Notes under the pieces: generated by a model | Seen by the model: only the letters and a program-made list of their open reading frames with translations | What the model was told of the DNA's origin: nothing | Databases searched by the model: none | Program-made: the position numbers and the translations under genes | Shown: one piece after another, positions 1 through 12,300 of the stretch | Position numbering within the stretch: position 1 is the stretch's first letter | Layout: each line of letters starts with the position of its first letter | Source: Rhodeus uyekii | Lineage: Eukaryota > Chordata > Actinopteri > Cypriniformes > Acheilognathidae | Direction of reading: 5' to 3' | Assembly: GCA_037043235.1 (NCBI GenBank) | Contig: JAWRVZ010000604.1 | Coordinates: forward strand, 45,001-109,000 | DNA: 64,000 bases

Positions 1-713
1 TGCATCTACGTCATCGATCATTGACTATGAAAACACGTTGAAACGCGTGGCATTATTTCCGCTCGTTTTTAACAGCAGTTGCTTCATCATGAATCTGTCA
101 CATAAAGCCAGAACGCCATCATCAGTGTGGATTAAGTTAATTAAGTAAATCACACTCCCACCTGCGGTAATTAATAACAGCTTCACGTTCTATATCTTAC
201 ATTTTATGATGAATTTGATGATCATTTGTTAAAAATAAAGAGTAAAATGCTTTTGCATTCATATAGTTAATTAAAAAAGAATAAAATAAATGTTATTATT
301 TGTCATATGAATTATTTTTGTATTATTATATTAATATTTATTATTTTTGTTATATATGGCTATAATAGTGCAATATTTCTTTGCAGCTCCACGCGGCCGC
401 TGCGCTCACCGTTAGCTTTATTAACATGATAATCAAGGACATGAGAGACTTGCTCCTTTAAACTACATGTTTCCTTTCAGGGGGGTTTGTTGTTGTTTTG
501 ACCATTATGAGGCAGAATTTATACTCAAATTTGTTTACTATTAATTTTGCCTTGTATGAGGCAGTATTTATGTTGGACTATTTATTTTTCATGACATTAG
601 GCAAACTTTATGTGGCATTAATGGTACATGATGCTCTAAAATGGTGTTTGTGTATTAATTCTGGAATCCGATTTTAACTGAGTTGAACAATTTATTAATT
701 TTTTTCTGATTTA
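1..713. other. AT-rich intergenic DNA
   Basis: The stretch is AT-rich with only short random ORFs. I see no splice-flanked coding segment, RNA gene or terminal repeat in it. Confidence 0.6.
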
Positions 714-1075
714 CGAATCATAAAAATAACTGTTAGAAAAATAATCGCTAGATCAGCCAACGAATCATAAAAATAACTGTTAGAAAAATAATTGCTAGAT
801 CAGCCGACAAATCATGAAAATAACCGGAAGAAAATAATTGCTAGATCAGCCGACAAATCATGAAAATAACCGGAAGAAAATAATAGCTAGATCAGCCGAC
901 GAATTATGAAAATAACCGGAAGAAAATAATCGCTAAATCAGCCGACGAATCATAAAAATAACTGTTAGAAAAATAATCACTAGATCAGCCGACGAATCAT
1001 AAAAATAACTGTTAGAAAAAGAATCGCTAGATCAGCCGACTAATCATGAAAATAACTAGCAGAAATATAATCCGC
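714..1075. repeat. 47-bp tandem repeat, about eight units
   Basis: Units begin near 714, 761, 808, 854, 900, 946, 993 and 1040, a spacing of 46-47 bp. Each carries an AATCAT(A/G)AAAATAAC core and a GCTAGATCAGCC core. Two sub-types alternate: one reads ACTGTTAG after the A-rich core and the other ACCGGAAG. That pattern suggests local unit conversion. No coding role is apparent. Confidence 0.9.
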
Positions 1076-2218
1076 AGCTGCATCTCTAGTGTGCGTGTAT
1101 ATCAGTGTGTGTGTGTGTGTGAAAGTGCATGTGTGTGTACTTACTTATGTCACTTTTAGGGACATTCACCAGAGTACACACCAGTAAACTGAGGACCACC
1201 TTGAAAATTTAGGACTTTTTTTCATGTCCTCATTTAGATGACTATATAATGGCATTTAGCATGCACTAAAATGGTGTCCAGGCTTAAAATCTCACTTGTC
1301 CCCAAAATACACTTTTAAGTGATTTGTGTACTCAAAGTGTGTATGCCCCCCCACTAATTTGTGTAAAATGCAGCGCCCTCTATGAGGAACTGCACTTCCG
1401 GAAAGATACACACTTTGGAGATTCTGTCCAAGAATTAGTACCACATACCGCCCCTATCGGTCACTACATGAATTACATTATTTGAATCATTTATTAATAT
1501 GACCAATCAGGAGGACGATTGCAGTTGCGTCATCAGGAAGGATTGCGGAAATTGCATTTGAAAGAATGTACAAATGATTTAAACATGTTTCCAATATGTA
1601 GTTTTTACATAAAACAGACTAACCTACGCTGAGTTCGATGTGCTTTCATGATGTGGTTGAAACTAACTTTGAATCGTAAACACGCAGTTTTGCGCTTCGG
1701 TGTGTGTGTAACGGCAGCGCGTCACCTCCCGCGAGAGCCGGCTGCAGACCGGTGTGACCCCGCCGCGTGTCCGTGCTGCGCAGATCGAGCGGTTTCTCAC
1801 GTCACAGACCGCGAGAGCGAGCTGAATGCATGCAAAGAAGTGTGTTCGCGTGAGATTTCAACCGATCGGTCTGCACGGCCTGCGTCAAGTAAATACAGCC
1901 GTTTATTCGTGGAGTATGAACCGTTTGATACGGGGGAGACGAATATTTGTCTTTGCATTGACATTTCTTCAGATGGGCATGTTAACATTTGTTTATTAGA
2001 TGTTATTTCAGTGCGTTTTAATACACAAGTCACAAAAAGATGTGTACGCATCAGTACATACATGGGCCCCCTCATTTACATGTGCGGCCCCCTCAGATTT
2101 TCAATTGTTTAAAATCGCGACTGTGAAAACTAAAGTGAAAACAAAAATCACCCGCCATACAAGACAACCGCAACGCAGCCCCAAAGTCAAGAATAGCGCG
2201 CTGCGCGGTGCACCACAA
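1076..2218. other. Intergenic DNA with GT run and CpG-rich patch
   Basis: A short GT microsatellite lies at about 1105-1130. The segment 1140-1460 looks like an old dispersed repeat with repeated GTCC/GGAC words. The patch 1700-1900 is rich in CpG and could be a promoter-like island for the SET gene downstream, but I see no TATA box or first exon that proves it. The 154-codon ORF at 1648-2112 is not convincing as a protein. Confidence 0.4.
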
Positions 2219-2300
2219 CTAGTCTTGGCTGAGAGTTTAAGGCGATGGACTAGGAATCCATTGGGATTTCCTCGCGCAGGTTTGAATCCCGCCGACTACG
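2219..2300 (+). pseudogene. tRNA-Ser-like pseudogene (anticodon position AGG)
   Basis: The 82-nt stretch follows vertebrate tRNA-Ser(AGA) closely: a TTTAAGGCGATGGACTAG core, a long variable arm, GCAGGTTTGAATCC for the T arm, and a final GACTACG. The anticodon loop reads CTAGGAA, so the anticodon position is AGG (Pro) instead of AGA (Ser). Acceptor positions 1 and 7 are mismatched. It therefore looks like a decayed tRNA gene or the head of a tRNA-derived SINE rather than a working tRNA. Confidence 0.65.
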
Positions 2301-3321
2301 TTATGTTCAGGCCCCCTCAAAAATAAAATTCTGGCTACGCCCCTGCTTTTATGTCATATGGCGTTCGGTCTGCGCAGAGCAACACTCTTACTACGCTTTT
2401 AAACGCTGCTTTATATTTTAGATGTAAATATACAGCACTGAAATGTAAACCGATTATAATTGATAGGAAATGTGTTCGTAAGGTGTATGTGCTTTTCTAC
2501 TCTTCATTTTGGAACATGTGATCAGCTCCACGCGTCAGGTCTAAGTCATGCCCTTATAAGGTCAGGCATGTTAACACGTGACTTGTATCCTCCCGCGAAA
2601 CAGTATTTCCCGCGAAAGAGATCCATGTACGCAGGATGTCTGATAGGAGCAAAGGTGAGTTGTGATTTAATATATGGCAATACAATTGATAATATTAAAG
2701 TTATTAAGGTTTTAGTATTGTTAATAATTATTTCATGTTAAGGCTTTTGCTCATTTGTCGACTGTATGCTTTTCATAGTATTTTGATTTAAAAAAATATT
2801 TGCTGGATTAGATATGAACAATGCTTCTTCGAATTAATCAAAACAGTCGAGTTAATATTTCTCATAAGTCACATGTTTCATAATGTGCATAATATATAAT
2901 CTTGGCAATACTTGATTAGTAAAAAATTTACAAATGTAACTATGTGTTAAAAATATGTTAAATAGCTGTAGTATACTGTGTAAAGTAATTTGTTTTTGCT
3001 TTTAATGGTTATCTTAGTATCACTTATAATGCACATTAAAATGGCAGAAATTTACTGATGGGATTTAAACTGGGGACTTTTTTGTATTGTTTTTTAAACC
3101 ATGAAATTTGCATTGTGTTTGAAGGGTATTGTGTAGGCAAAAATCCCCTACAAGAAATCTCTACATTTTGCTACTATTAACTCCATTCCCCTTTAAATTA
3201 ATTTCTATTATCTACTCAATTATTTTGTTTGTATTAGTGGAATATGCTTAATCATTGTATTATTTAATTATTTGATGTATTATCTATTTATTTTCAGTCA
3301 TTGTATAAACAATGAGTCACA
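2301..3321. other. Intergenic DNA with a transposon-end remnant
   Basis: GGCTACGCCCCTG at about 2332-2344, following a GGCCCCCTCA motif, resembles the end of a common fish DNA transposon. GGCCCCCTCA words also occur at 2065 and 2085. I did not find a partner inverted end. The remainder to 3321 is AT-rich without convincing coding signal, although an upstream untranslated exon of the SET gene could be hidden here. Confidence 0.4.
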
Positions 3322-6300
3322 ATGCTGGCTGAACATAAAAAAAGAAGACGCACAAAACCACGTCAGGATGCTGAGCATCACATTGGTTGCAAAACTGACA
3401 AGGCTGGACTTGAAGGGAAATTTATCAGTAAATATAAAGGCAAGATATTTTAATATTCATTCCTATTCCAATTGAGGTTCACTGGTTGCAGTAAAGCACA
3501 GTATAGTATATTTATATAATATATAAATTATACAGTGTAGTATATTTACTTATGCAGTAAAATTTCATGAATGTTAAATATATAGTAGTAATGTTTCTGT
3601 AAGCTCTATGGTGCAGCCTATATAGCTATTTAAAGTATAATGTAAAAACTGCACTGCATACTTATTTAAGTGTGGCTATTAAATATTTTTATCAATAGTT
3701 ATTAATAGTAAGAACTCTGAAGACTTAATATAGTTTTCTCTTTAGGACGTGGAGTTTTCACCACTGAAGCTATTTTCAGAGGAGATTTCGTTCTTGAATA
3801 CAGAGGTGAACTTCTGAGTTCGAAGGAAAGTCTTAATAGATCTAAACTCTACAATGACGTTCAGAACACATTCTTGTTTGATTTTCAGTGGCATGGCGAA
3901 TACTGGTGGTGAGTATAGAATTGTTGTCTTTGTGTAGTAGATGCTAAAATATAAATCTATCTAAAATATCTTATACTTTTATCAATCCCTCCATGATTTT
4001 GCGTGGGAGACTTTTGATTTTTGCATCCCAAACTGACTGATTTTGAAGGATAATAACTTTTAACCACTTCATATCAAATGTAACATCAAATAAAAATCCA
4101 ATTAAGGATTCATTTTTTATGTTTTCTATATTTTCTTTAAAATAAAAATGTAAAAAACACTTTTCATTTTACTTTTTGTTTTCTGTTCATGTGTTTTCAG
4201 ATAACAGAAGCTATTTCTAAAATTTTAAACTGCATAAATTAAGCATTAATAATATAAAAAATAAAGCTTGCATGTTTACACGCGTTCTAGGCACAGGCAA
4301 AAGCGGAACGGTTCTAGAACCATGAGCAACATTCTCTTCAGTGGTCATGTACCATGGTAGCGTCTGCGTGGGCACCTACACGTAAAATCTGAAGAAAAAA
4401 TGCTGGCTCCGGAAAATATTGCGGAGTTTGCTTGATTTTGCGTTAAATTCTGCGATTGCAGAATCCTGGTGGGGCTGTTTTATACAAAAATATTAGAATA
4501 AACGTTTTGGAATAGGTTTTTCATAGTGGACTGAAAAGTTTTAGTTTATTACCAAGACAATTAGTATGAAGATATGTATGTACAAGCTATTCTTAGTGGT
4601 CATTTTATGTATTTACAGCATGGATGCATCTAAGGAAGATGGATCCTTGGGAAGGCTGGTCAATGATGACCACAAAAATCCTACCTGCAAAATAAAAACA
4701 ATTGAAGTGAACCAGCAACCTCATCTGTGCCTCTTTGCTGTCAGAGACATTAAACAAGGGGAAGAAATAACATACAGTTATGGAGACTCAGACTGGCCTT
4801 GGCGAGCGAAGGTAACCAACATTTCATGAAACCCTGTTCATCCCTTGCTATTGTGTTTCTGTATTTTTATATTGTGTTCCTTATATTTCTCTACCAATCA
4901 GGTCACAGACTCCAGTGATAAAAATAACATCAGCAGTTTGGATTCACAGAAATTAGTAAGTTTACATTAAGACGTGCGTGGCTGTTGTGCTTTTACACTG
5001 TCAGCGTTCGCTCCTGCTATGCGAGCCTGCACTGCTTACATCTGAAACCGGCATTAAATGTGTGTAGGTTAAACTGGTTAAACCCAGGTTAAACTGTTCT
5101 TCATGTGCTATATCAATTTTATATAACATAACAGATTTATGATTAACAGATTTAAGGTGTCTAGATATCACATTGACTTTACATTTACATTTATTCATTT
5201 AGACTTACAAGTGACCAGTAACACACTGGTAGTAATTGGGTTTAAGGTGTTTTAATCAAGAGCACTATACAGTATACAGTACACGTCTTTCTGTGTGTCA
5301 TGTACATGTCGTGTATGTGCCTGTTAAACTCAAATCTCAAACTGTTTAATCTTGAGCAGTTTGCAAAAGCTTTAGATAGGTGTCTGGTTGGAGTAGCTAA
5401 AAAAACGTCTCGGGTTACGTATGTAACCCTGGTTCCCTGAGGGGAATGAGACGCTGTGTCGAAGCACTAGGGGAAATAGCCTTGCGTGAGTCACGTGAAG
5501 ATCTGTGCAACCAATGAGAAACGAACGCGTGTGAATGCGTCATTGCCGGCAGTAGCTGGTGACGTCATGAGGAAGAGCATAAAGGCGCGTCTGAAACTGG
5601 GGCGCGTCAGCCATGAATGCCTGAAGCGGGCCCGGAGGCGCCAGGAGCTGAGGCAAAGACACAGCATCTCGTTCCCCTCAGGGAACCAGGGTTACATACG
5701 TAACCCGAGACGTTCCCTTTCTGGGAACTCGAGCTGTGTCGAAGCACTAGGGGAACGCTATGCCAACGACACCTCAGCGACATCAGCATCCGGGTGTGTC
5801 CCAGCTCACTGAGAGAGCACCCTGGTTCCCGGGGCGGCATCGAGGTCTAGCTGGTAGAACCTCATGAATGTGTGCGGTGAGGACCAGCCAGCCGCAGCAC
5901 AAACATCAGACAAGGAGACTCCGGAGAGGAGAGCCTTGGATGCCGCCATGCTCCTAGTGGAGTGGGCTCGGACCCTCAAAGGAGAAGCATGACCGGCCGA
6001 CTCGTAAGCTAGACAGATAGCCTCGACTATCCACCTGCTTAGAGTTTGCTTGGAAGCTGGGGCCCCCTCGGGAGCCCCAAAGCAAACGAACAGTTGGTCC
6101 GACTTACGCCAAGTGGCAGTCTTGAGAACGTAAGCGTCCAGCGCTCGCACTGGACAGACCTTGTTCTTGTGCTCCTGCTCATGATCGTCAAATGGGGGAG
6201 GGCAGAAGGCCTGCAGCGTGATAGACCGAGCCACATTAGTGGGAACCTTGGGGACGTAGCCTGGCCTCGGGTGGAGGAAAGCTTTCGCCATCCCGGGCGC

Positions 6301-9300
6301 AAACTCAAGACATGATGGGGCCACCGAGAGGGCCTGAAGGTCCCCGACCCTCTTAAGCGAGGTGATTGCCAGCAAAAGAAGGGTCTTAAGCGAGAGGTAC
6401 TTGATAGAGATATCCTCTAGAGGTTCAAAGGGTGGCTGGGACAAGCCTAGGAGTACCACGGACAAGTCCCAGGCAGGCACCCTGGTCTGTGCTGCAGGTC
6501 TCAGCCTCAGTGTACCACGGAGGAAACGAGTGACCAGGGGGTCCCTGCCCAGAGATACCCCACCCAGAGGTACGTGGCAAACCGCTATAGCAGCCACGTA
6601 GACCTTCAAGGTGGAGGGGGACAGCCCTGCCACAAATCTTTCTTGCAGGAACTCCAGTACTTTGCCAACTTGACAGGTTACTGGGTTCACCTGCCTTTCA
6701 CTACACCAAGAAGTGAAGAGCTTCCACTTCAGGGCGTAGAGTTTCCTCGTGGAGGGAGCTCTGGACTGAAGGATGGTCTCAACAACCTCGGCTGAGAGAC
6801 CGGCCTCTATGAGCTGGGCCCCCTCAGGGGCCAGACCCACAGTTTCAACAGCTCTGGTTGCGGGTGAAGAATGCAACCTTCCGCCTGGGACAGAAGGTCC
6901 CTCCTGATCGGGATCTCCCAGGGGACCCCGTCGAGGAGGGACACAAGGTCCGCGAACCATATTCTGGACGGCCAGTGGGGGGCCACTAGCGTGAGACGGA
7001 CCTTGTCCCGGCGAATCTTGGCCAGAACTCCCGGGAGCAGAGCGATCGGGGGAAAAGCGTACAGGCGTAACCTCGGCCACGCCTGTGTCACGGCATCCCG
7101 CCCCAGAGGCGCTGGATGTGTGAGTGAAAACCACAGAGGGCAATGGGAGTTTTCTACCGAGGCAAACAGGTCGACCTGTGCCTTTCCGTACCTTTCCCAA
7201 ATTTGCTCCACCACCTCGGGGTGGAGTCGCCATTCCCCTGGTCTCGCCCCCTGTCTCGACAGGGCGTCTGCTCCCACATTCTGGACCCCCGGGATGTAGG
7301 CCGCCCTGATAGAGAGCAGCTTTCCCTGGGCCCAGAGGAGGATCTGTCGCGCCATCTTGTAAAGTGGTCGCGAACGCAGACCCCCCTGATGATTGATATA
7401 TGCAACCGCAGTCATACTGTCGGTGAAAACAGTGACATGGTGGTCGCGAAGGTCCGGTAGGAACGCACAGAGTGCTTTGCGGATCGCCAGTAACTCTAAC
7501 ATGTTTATGTGCCAGGTCTGGTGCCGACTGTTCCATAGACCTTGTGAGGAGCGGTCTCTCAAGACCGCCCCCCAGCCCGAGAGGGAGGCATCTGTCGAGA
7601 GAGAGACTCTCCGAGCCAGAGCTCCTAGCATTGGGCCTTGAGACAGAAACCAAGGATTCTTCCACATACTCAAGGTGCGTAGGCATCGCCCCGTGACCTT
7701 GATAATGCGAAGCGGGTTCCCTTTCGGGGAATACCCCTTGGTCTTTAGCCACCACTGCAGGGGCCTCATGTGCAGCAGGCCCAGCGGGATGACGCTGGAT
7801 GCCGCTGCCATGAGCCCTAACACCCTCTGAAAGTGTCTGACCGTGAGTGGCTGGCCTAACTTGATGCTCTTGACGGCTGAACAGATAGCTTGGATGCGCC
7901 CGGGGGAAAGCCGAGCCGACATCGCCACTGAGTCCCAGACGACTCCCAAGAAGGTGGTTCTCTGAGCAGGAGAAAGGACACTCTTCTTGGCGTTCAGCCT
8001 CAACCCCAGCTCCTTTATGTGTGCGAGCACTACATCTCGATGTTGCTCCGCCAACTGCGGCGACTGGGCCAGAATAAGCCAGTCGTCTATATAATTTAAG
8101 ACACGGATGCCCCGTAAGCGCAGTGGAGCTAGAGCAGCGTCCACGACTTTCGTGAACGTGCGGGGTGAGAGCGCTAGGCCGAAAGGAAGCACCCGATACT
8201 GGTACGCCTTTCCCCCAAAGGCGAACCTCAGGAACTTCCTGTGTTGTGGAAGGATGGAGACATGGAAATATGCGTCCTTGAGGTCGACTGTGACAAACCA
8301 ATCCTCGGATCTGATCTGCACTACGATCTGTTTGAGCGTTAGCATTTTGAACTTTAGACGCTTGACCGCACGATTCAAGAGACGTAAATCCAGAATGGGC
8401 CGCAACCCTCCATCCTTCTTGGGAACTATGAAGTACCGGCTGTAGAACCCGGACTTGCTCTCTGCGAGGGGCACATGCTCGATGGCCCCTTTCGCCAGCA
8501 AAGTGTCTACTTCTTGTTCCATGACCAGAGCCTGCTGAGGGCCTACAGCTGACTGTAGGACCCCCGAGAACCGGGGTGGTGAAACCCCGAACTGAATGGC
8601 GTACCCTAAGGTGACCGTGCGCAGGACCCACTGAGAGATACCGGGTAGCCGTGACCACGCATCCCGGAATTCTACTAGGGGAACCAGCCTCCCGGGGCTG
8701 GCCTCTGGTGCTAATAGCATGTCCACCAACGGGTGGCGACACTTCGTTTTTGAGCGGCCCTGTGTGAAGAGCTCTGAGCCCACGCTTGACTGGCGGTCTC
8801 ACGTGGAGGGCGGCGGGGAATAACTTTACTGAACGCCACCTGCTGTCGTGCAGCCTCCTGAAACTTGTCGACGACGCTTTTTACGGCATCGCCGAACAAG
8901 CCCGAAGGGGACAGAGGGGCGTCCAGCAGAACAAATTTGTCCCTATCTTTAATGGATGACAAATTGAGCCATAGATGTCTCTCCGTAGCCACCAGAGCTG
9001 CCATGGAGCGGCCGACAGAGTAGGCCGTCTCCCTAGTGGCCCGGAGAGACAGATCCACGGTCCGGCGCAGCTCTGCCACTGCCTCCGGACCGATACCGCC
9101 GCCCTCGTTGAGGTCCCCAAGCAACTCAGCCTGATAAGCCTGCAGCAGAGCCGTGGTGTGCAGGCACGCTGCGGCCTGACTAGAGGCTGAGTAAGCTTTC
9201 CCCACCAAAGACGACGTGACGCGCATCGGCTTGGAGGGGAGCGCCAGAGCTTTAATGGAGGATGCAGACTGGGGCACAAGGTAACTCGCAAGCGCCTCGT

Positions 9301-12300
9301 CCACCTTCTGCATCCCCCCATAGCAATGACTTTGAGCCCCTACGAGATTCGTATACATCGGACTGTTCCGTGTATGAACTCTCTCAGAGGCTGGCTTTTC
9401 CCACGATCTGGAAACCTCGGCATGCAAATCGGGTAGGAAAGGCATAGCTCGGCGTGGGGGAGTGACGCGAGCCGGCAGATAACGCTCGTCTAACATACTT
9501 CTTTTAGGACGAGCGCTCCTGGTCTCCACCGGCCATTCAATATCCAGACGAGAGACAGCTCGCGCCACAACCTCAACTAGCTCTTCAAATGCCGGCGAGG
9601 AGAGTGGCGAAACCTCCCCAGCCGGGTCAACACTAGCTAAGTCCATCTCGGAACTCGACAAAGCTAGTGTTGGAGTCACAGCACGAACATCTCCCGAAGA
9701 GTGCCCGTGACTGGAACCCGTTTGATCTCGTGAAGGCTGAGGTAAGGACGGGCCCACCCCAGCGGCCTCAGCGAGATCCATTTGTGAACCCCAGGACTGG
9801 GAGCGCCGCAAAGCCTCGGCTGCTGCAGGTCCCGAACCCCGGGGAACACTAGCCTGGGCGGCCTCGTTACAGACCGCCAGGCGGGAGCGGAGAACATGCA
9901 GGGAAAACTGCTCACAGTCTTTACAGCTGGCACCCTCAAGTGCCGACCGTGCATGTTCCACTCCTAAACAGATAACACACATAACGTGTGTATCCCTGCC
10001 CGTTATAAAACGAGGGCAGGGATAAACACACGGTCTGAAACTCTGTTCATCTCTCGCCACACTTTTCACACTCATTCTCTGATTTTTTAAGCTATCACAG
10101 TCTCAAAAACCACTCTCGCACAGACACAGCACGCTGAAGGCATTCAGAGCTGACGCGCCCCGGTTTCAGACGCGCCTTTATGCTCTTCCTCATGACGTCA
10201 CCGGCTACTGCCGGCAGTGACGCATTCACACGCGTTCGTTTCTCATTGGTTGCACAGATCTTCACGTGACTCACGCAAGGCTATTTCCCCTAGTGCTTCG
10301 ACACAGCTCGAGTTCCCAGAAAGGGAACTACATTTTTATCAGTGTTACAGCATTATCTTCTCTTTCCTTTGGTGTGTCATACATGTCTTGTACCAAATTT
10401 ATTTGGCTTTCCCTTAAACTAAACCAATAGACTTTGAATTGCGCAAACATTTATATTCACTTTTCTTGTTTTTTTTGTGTTTTGATGCCAGAGGGGACAT
10501 TGCAGCTGGCAAAAATAAGCAAAGTCTTTATGGCTATGGAGAAAGGAGCACTGTCATCCTTTAAAGGAAAGCGACTTGACAACATTGAAATCGACCCTAA
10601 TGGTATGAGTATACAGGGAGTGCAGAATTATTAGGCAAGTTGTATTTTTGAGGATTAATTTTATTATTGAACAACAACCATGTTCTCACTGAACACAAAA
10701 AACTCATTAATATCAAAGCTGAATATTTTTGTATCAATATTTTAAGTAGTTTTTAGTTTTAGCTATTTTAGGGGGATATCTGTGTGTGCAGGTGACTATT
10801 ACTGTGCATAATTATTAGGCAACTTAACAAAAAACAAATTTATACCCATTTCAATTATTTATTTTTACCAGTGAAACCAATATAACATCTCAACATTCAC
10901 AAATATACATTTCTGACATTCAAAAACCAAACAAAAACAAATCAGTGACCAATATAGCCACCTTTCTTTGCAAGGACACTCAAAAGCCTGCCATCCATGG
11001 ATTCTGTCAGTGTTTTGATCTGTTCACCATCAACATTGCGTGCAGCAGCAACCACAGCCTCTCAGACACTGTTCAGAGAGGTGTACTGTTTTCCCTCCTT
11101 GTAAATCACACATTTGATGATGGACCACAGGTTCTCAATGGGGTTCAGATCAGGTGAACAAGGAGGCCATATCATTAGATTTTCTTCTTTTATACCCTTT
11201 CTTGCCAGCCACGCTTGCCAGTACTTGGACGCGTGTGATGGAGCATTGTCCTGCATGAAAATCATGTTTTTCTTGAAGGATGCAGACTTCTTCCTGTACC
11301 ACTGCTTGAAGAAGGTGTCTTCCAGAAACTGGCAGTAGGACTGGGAGTTGAGCTTGACTCCATCCTCAACCCGAAAAGGCCCCACAAGCTCATCTTTGAT
11401 GATACCAGCCCAAACCAGTACTCCACCTCCACCTTGCTGGCGTCTGAGTCGGACTGGAGCTCTCTGCACTTTACCAATCCAGCCACGGGCCCATCAAGAC
11501 TCACTCTCATTTCATCAGTCCATAAAACCTTAGAAAAATCAGTCTTGAGATATTTCTTGGCCCAGTCTTGACGTTTCAGCTTGCGTGTCTTGTTCAGTGG
11601 TGGTCGACTTTCTGCCTTTCTTACCTTGGCCATGTCTCTGAGTATTGCACACCTTGTGCTTTTGGGCACTCCAGTGATATTGCAGCTCTGAAATATTGCC
11701 AAACTGGTGGCAAGTGGCATCTTGGCAGCTGCACGCTTGACTTTTCTCAGTTCACGGGCAGTTATTTTGCGCCTTGGTTTTTCCGCACGCTTCTTGCGAC
11801 CCTGTTGACTATTTTGAATGAAACGCTTGATTGTTCGATGATCACGCTTCAGAAGCTTGGCTATTTTAAGACTGCTGCATCCCTCTGCAATATATCTCAC
11901 TATTTTTGACTTTTCTGAGCCTGTCAAGTCCTTCTTTTGACCCATTTTGCCAAAGGAAAGGAAGTTGCCTAATACTTATGCACACCTGATATAGGGTGGT
12001 GATGTCATTAGACCACACCCCTTCTCATTACAGAGATGCACATCACCTAATATGCTTAATTGGTAGTAGGCTTTCCAGCCTATACAGCTTGGAGTAAGAC
12101 AACATGCATAACGAGGATGATGTGCTCAAAATACTCATGTGCCTAATAATTCTGCACTCCCTGTAAGTTATTTGTTTATGTGAGTCTTTGTTTTACTTGC
12201 AAATCTATAATCTTGTACAAATGGTAATTATGATGTATAGGATGTGATGTTTTTTTAATTGTTGTAGAGCAACTTGAGACCCAAGATGATGACATATCAA

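Larger units (their letters stand above)
5404..10328 (-). mobile_element. DIRS-type tyrosine-recombinase retrotransposon
   Basis: This is a nearly 5-kb element with the full DIRS plan. Inverted terminal repeats lie at 5453-5630 and 10132-10307. Unique terminal extensions lie at 5404-5452 and 10308-10328. The internal complementary region at 5668-5752 pairs first with the left extension and then with the right end, as needed to template circle closure. It encodes gag-like, RT/RNase H and tyrosine recombinase ORFs on the minus strand. No target duplication is visible, as expected for recombinase-mediated insertion. It lies in a SET-gene intron in antisense orientation to that gene. The long ORFs suggest a young copy. 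Confidence 0.93.

Noticed and set aside
1648..2112. 154-codon ORF in a CpG-rich patch
   Set aside because: No motif, no splice context, and it runs into transposon-like sequence.
6871..7641. Plus-strand ORFs across the DIRS RT
   Set aside because: Shadows of the minus-strand RT/RNase H gene in GC-rich DNA.
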